Shown: positions 62,929 through 64,000 of the stretch, piece by piece
Layout: the number at the start of each line of letters is the position of its first letter
How positions within the stretch are numbered: the first letter of the stretch is position 1
NCBI RefSeq assembly: GCF_026672275.1
Contig: NZ_JANQCD010000001.1
Span: 124,001 to 188,000 of the forward strand
Direction of reading: 5' to 3'
Length of the DNA: 64,000 nt
Source: Marinifilum sp. D737
GTDB taxonomy: Bacteria > Bacteroidota > Bacteroidia > Bacteroidales > Marinifilaceae
Made by a program: the position numbers and the translations under genes
The notes under the pieces: generated by a model
Told to the model about the DNA's origin: nothing
The model's input: only the letters and a program-made list of their open reading frames with translations
Databases searched by the model: none

Positions 62929-64000
62929 ATGAAAAAAGGATTATTTTTACTTTTGCTTGTGTTTGCATTTGGTTGCAATCATGACGAAATCGTTGAGGAA
63001 AAATACTTAAGTGGTGAACATAAAGCGCTTACGATTGAAAAAGGAAGATTGAAATTTGCCAGTAAAGAAGCTTTGCAAGACAAATTAAAAGAAATCAATG
63101 AGAAAAGTATCGAAGAAATTTATAAAGATTTTGAAATCCTTTACAGAAAAGATTTCTTATCTCTAAGGCCAATCGCAAACCCTGATGATATTGATAAATT
63201 AAATACTCTTCTTCAGTCATATAAAGAAAGGCCTATCCTTAAAAATGTCATCCATTCAACTAATACATTAAAATCCTCAGATCCTGAGAATCTATTTGAG
63301 GAAACGAACAATATCGTTTCAGATGATGATTTTGCTGGCTTACTAAACGAAAATGGTGAAATACAAATTGGTGATACTTTGTTTAAATACACCGAGAGTG
63401 GTCTTTATTTTGTGCATATTAATGACACGGCTCATTTAAATACTTATTTATCCGAAAAGAAAGATCAATTACTTCTGGATAATAAAACCAAAAGGGCTGC
63501 AGCAATGGAAAGAGAAGTTTCGATTGATGATCGAATAACAAGGTTCAGAATCCCCTCATCAGAACATAACAGTGGGAATGGCCGGACTCCCAGTAAGCCC
63601 GATCTTACAAACTTAACGAATGAAATGCAAAAGATTGTTAGTAAATGGGAGGCTACCAAAGGTAGACAGACTACCATTGCCGGCTGGTTTGGTAAGCGTA
63701 GGGTTGCCTATGCCCGGGTGAGTAGTCACAGAAGGGCAAAATTGATTTACACGAACCAAGATTTTAAACTTTGGGCTAAGACAGGAGTAGAAGTAAAATA
63801 TCAAAAAAAGGGAAGTGGTATTTGGTGGAGATACGAAGCTGATGAAATTATACTTGGCATTAATGAATTCTCGTACTATGTAGAGCACAAAACAGATTAT
63901 GTCGAAAAAATTCCTAAAACAACATGGTATTGGGAAAACCGTGTTTTTAATGAGCATTTACAAGATATTACACATGGAGTTGATAAATATCCAGATATCC
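62929..64000 (+). CDS. Large lipoprotein, truncated by the window end
   Basis: An ATG at 62929 opens a frame still open at the window edge, 357 codons so far. The signal peptide ends in a lipobox (FAFGCN, cysteine at residue 16). The following sequence is rich in charged and polar residues. A segment GLLNENGEIQIGDTLFKYTESGLYFV recalls DUF4848-like Bacteroidota lipoproteins, but this is a resemblance by eye. Many basic residues follow at about 185-270. Later residues have tryptophan-rich stretches (SGIWWRYEADEIILG, TTWYWENRVF). Because no stop codon occurs inside the window it is easily missed. Confidence 0.8.
   Translation, partial: MKKGLFLLLLVFAFGCNHDEIVEEKYLSGEHKALTIEKGRLKFASKEALQDKLKEINEKSIEEIYKDFEILYRKDFLSLRPIANPDDIDKLNTLLQSYKERPILKNVIHSTNTLKSSDPENLFEETNNIVSDDDFAGLLNENGEIQIGDTLFKYTESGLYFVHINDTAHLNTYLSEKKDQLLLDNKTKRAAAMEREVSIDDRITRFRIPSSEHNSGNGRTPSKPDLTNLTNEMQKIVSKWEATKGRQTTIAGWFGKRRVAYARVSSHRRAKLIYTNQDFKLWAKTGVEVKYQKKGSGIWWRYEADEIILGINEFSYYVEHKTDYVEKIPKTTWYWENRVFNEHLQDITHGVDKYPDI

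Overview
This is an AT-rich chromosomal window from a member of the Bacteroidota. Several things point there: promoter-like -7 boxes of the form TAnnTTTG with little Shine-Dalgarno signal, alternative complex III in place of bc1, a fused CcoN-CcoO subunit, a PorV/PorQ-like outer-membrane protein, a GlmU-like sugar nucleotidyltransferase, type B ribosomal protein L31 and a CarboxypepD_reg-type TonB receptor. Gene content fits a facultative or microaerobic marine lineage such as Marinifilaceae/Marinilabiliales. That placement is inference and was not tested.

Region 1 (1-16.7 kb) is a respiratory block. On the minus strand lies a cbb3 oxidase locus (copper ATPase CcoI, CcoS, fused CcoNO, CcoQ, single-haem CcoP, CcoG, CcoH, and a TauE/UreH-like membrane protein). 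Upstream of it, on the same strand, is a three-gene module of iron-sulfur protein, NrfD/PsrC-type membrane subunit and membrane-anchored cytochrome c with no catalytic subunit. Divergent from these is a cytochrome bd operon: DUF4492 protein, CydA, CydB and an unlisted 36-residue CydX-like peptide.

Region 2 (16.7-35.4 kb) is mostly housekeeping: DAHP synthase/chorismate mutase, a DUF3857 protein, a CPBP protease, phosphatidylserine synthase, a PorV-like protein, MscL, two tandem tRNA-His genes, a DNA alkylation repair-like protein, a Bax inhibitor-1 homologue, L31, a GlmU-like protein, Lon, an AI-2E family protein, an epimerase-like protein and an AIM24 protein.

Region 3 (35.4-51 kb) is a second respiratory block. 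A plus-strand alternative complex III operon (ActA-B-C-D-F-E, with a six-haem ActA) faces a minus-strand caa3 oxidase operon (SCO, CoxA, CoxC, CoxD, CoxB, CtaB). A metal-binding HMA lipoprotein gene lies between them and a cytochrome c lipoprotein gene lies beyond. The window thus encodes three terminal oxidases and their electron feeds.

Region 4 (51-64 kb) holds a SEC-C protein, an atypical SDR, CdsA, FtsH, RsfS, BirA, a TonB receptor with a His/Glu-rich loop plus a small His/Cys-rich exported protein, an SRPBCC protein, PyrE, a Nudix hydrolase, a membrane protein gene broken by one in-frame stop, and an edge-truncated lipoprotein.

The least expected structures are two small GxxExxY genes. 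Each is bounded by inverted repeats and each is inserted beside the stop codon of an oxidase-assembly gene (ccoH and sco). There is also a recurring class of short-period (7-9 bp) intergenic hairpins, and a 42-bp tandem repeat near the left edge.
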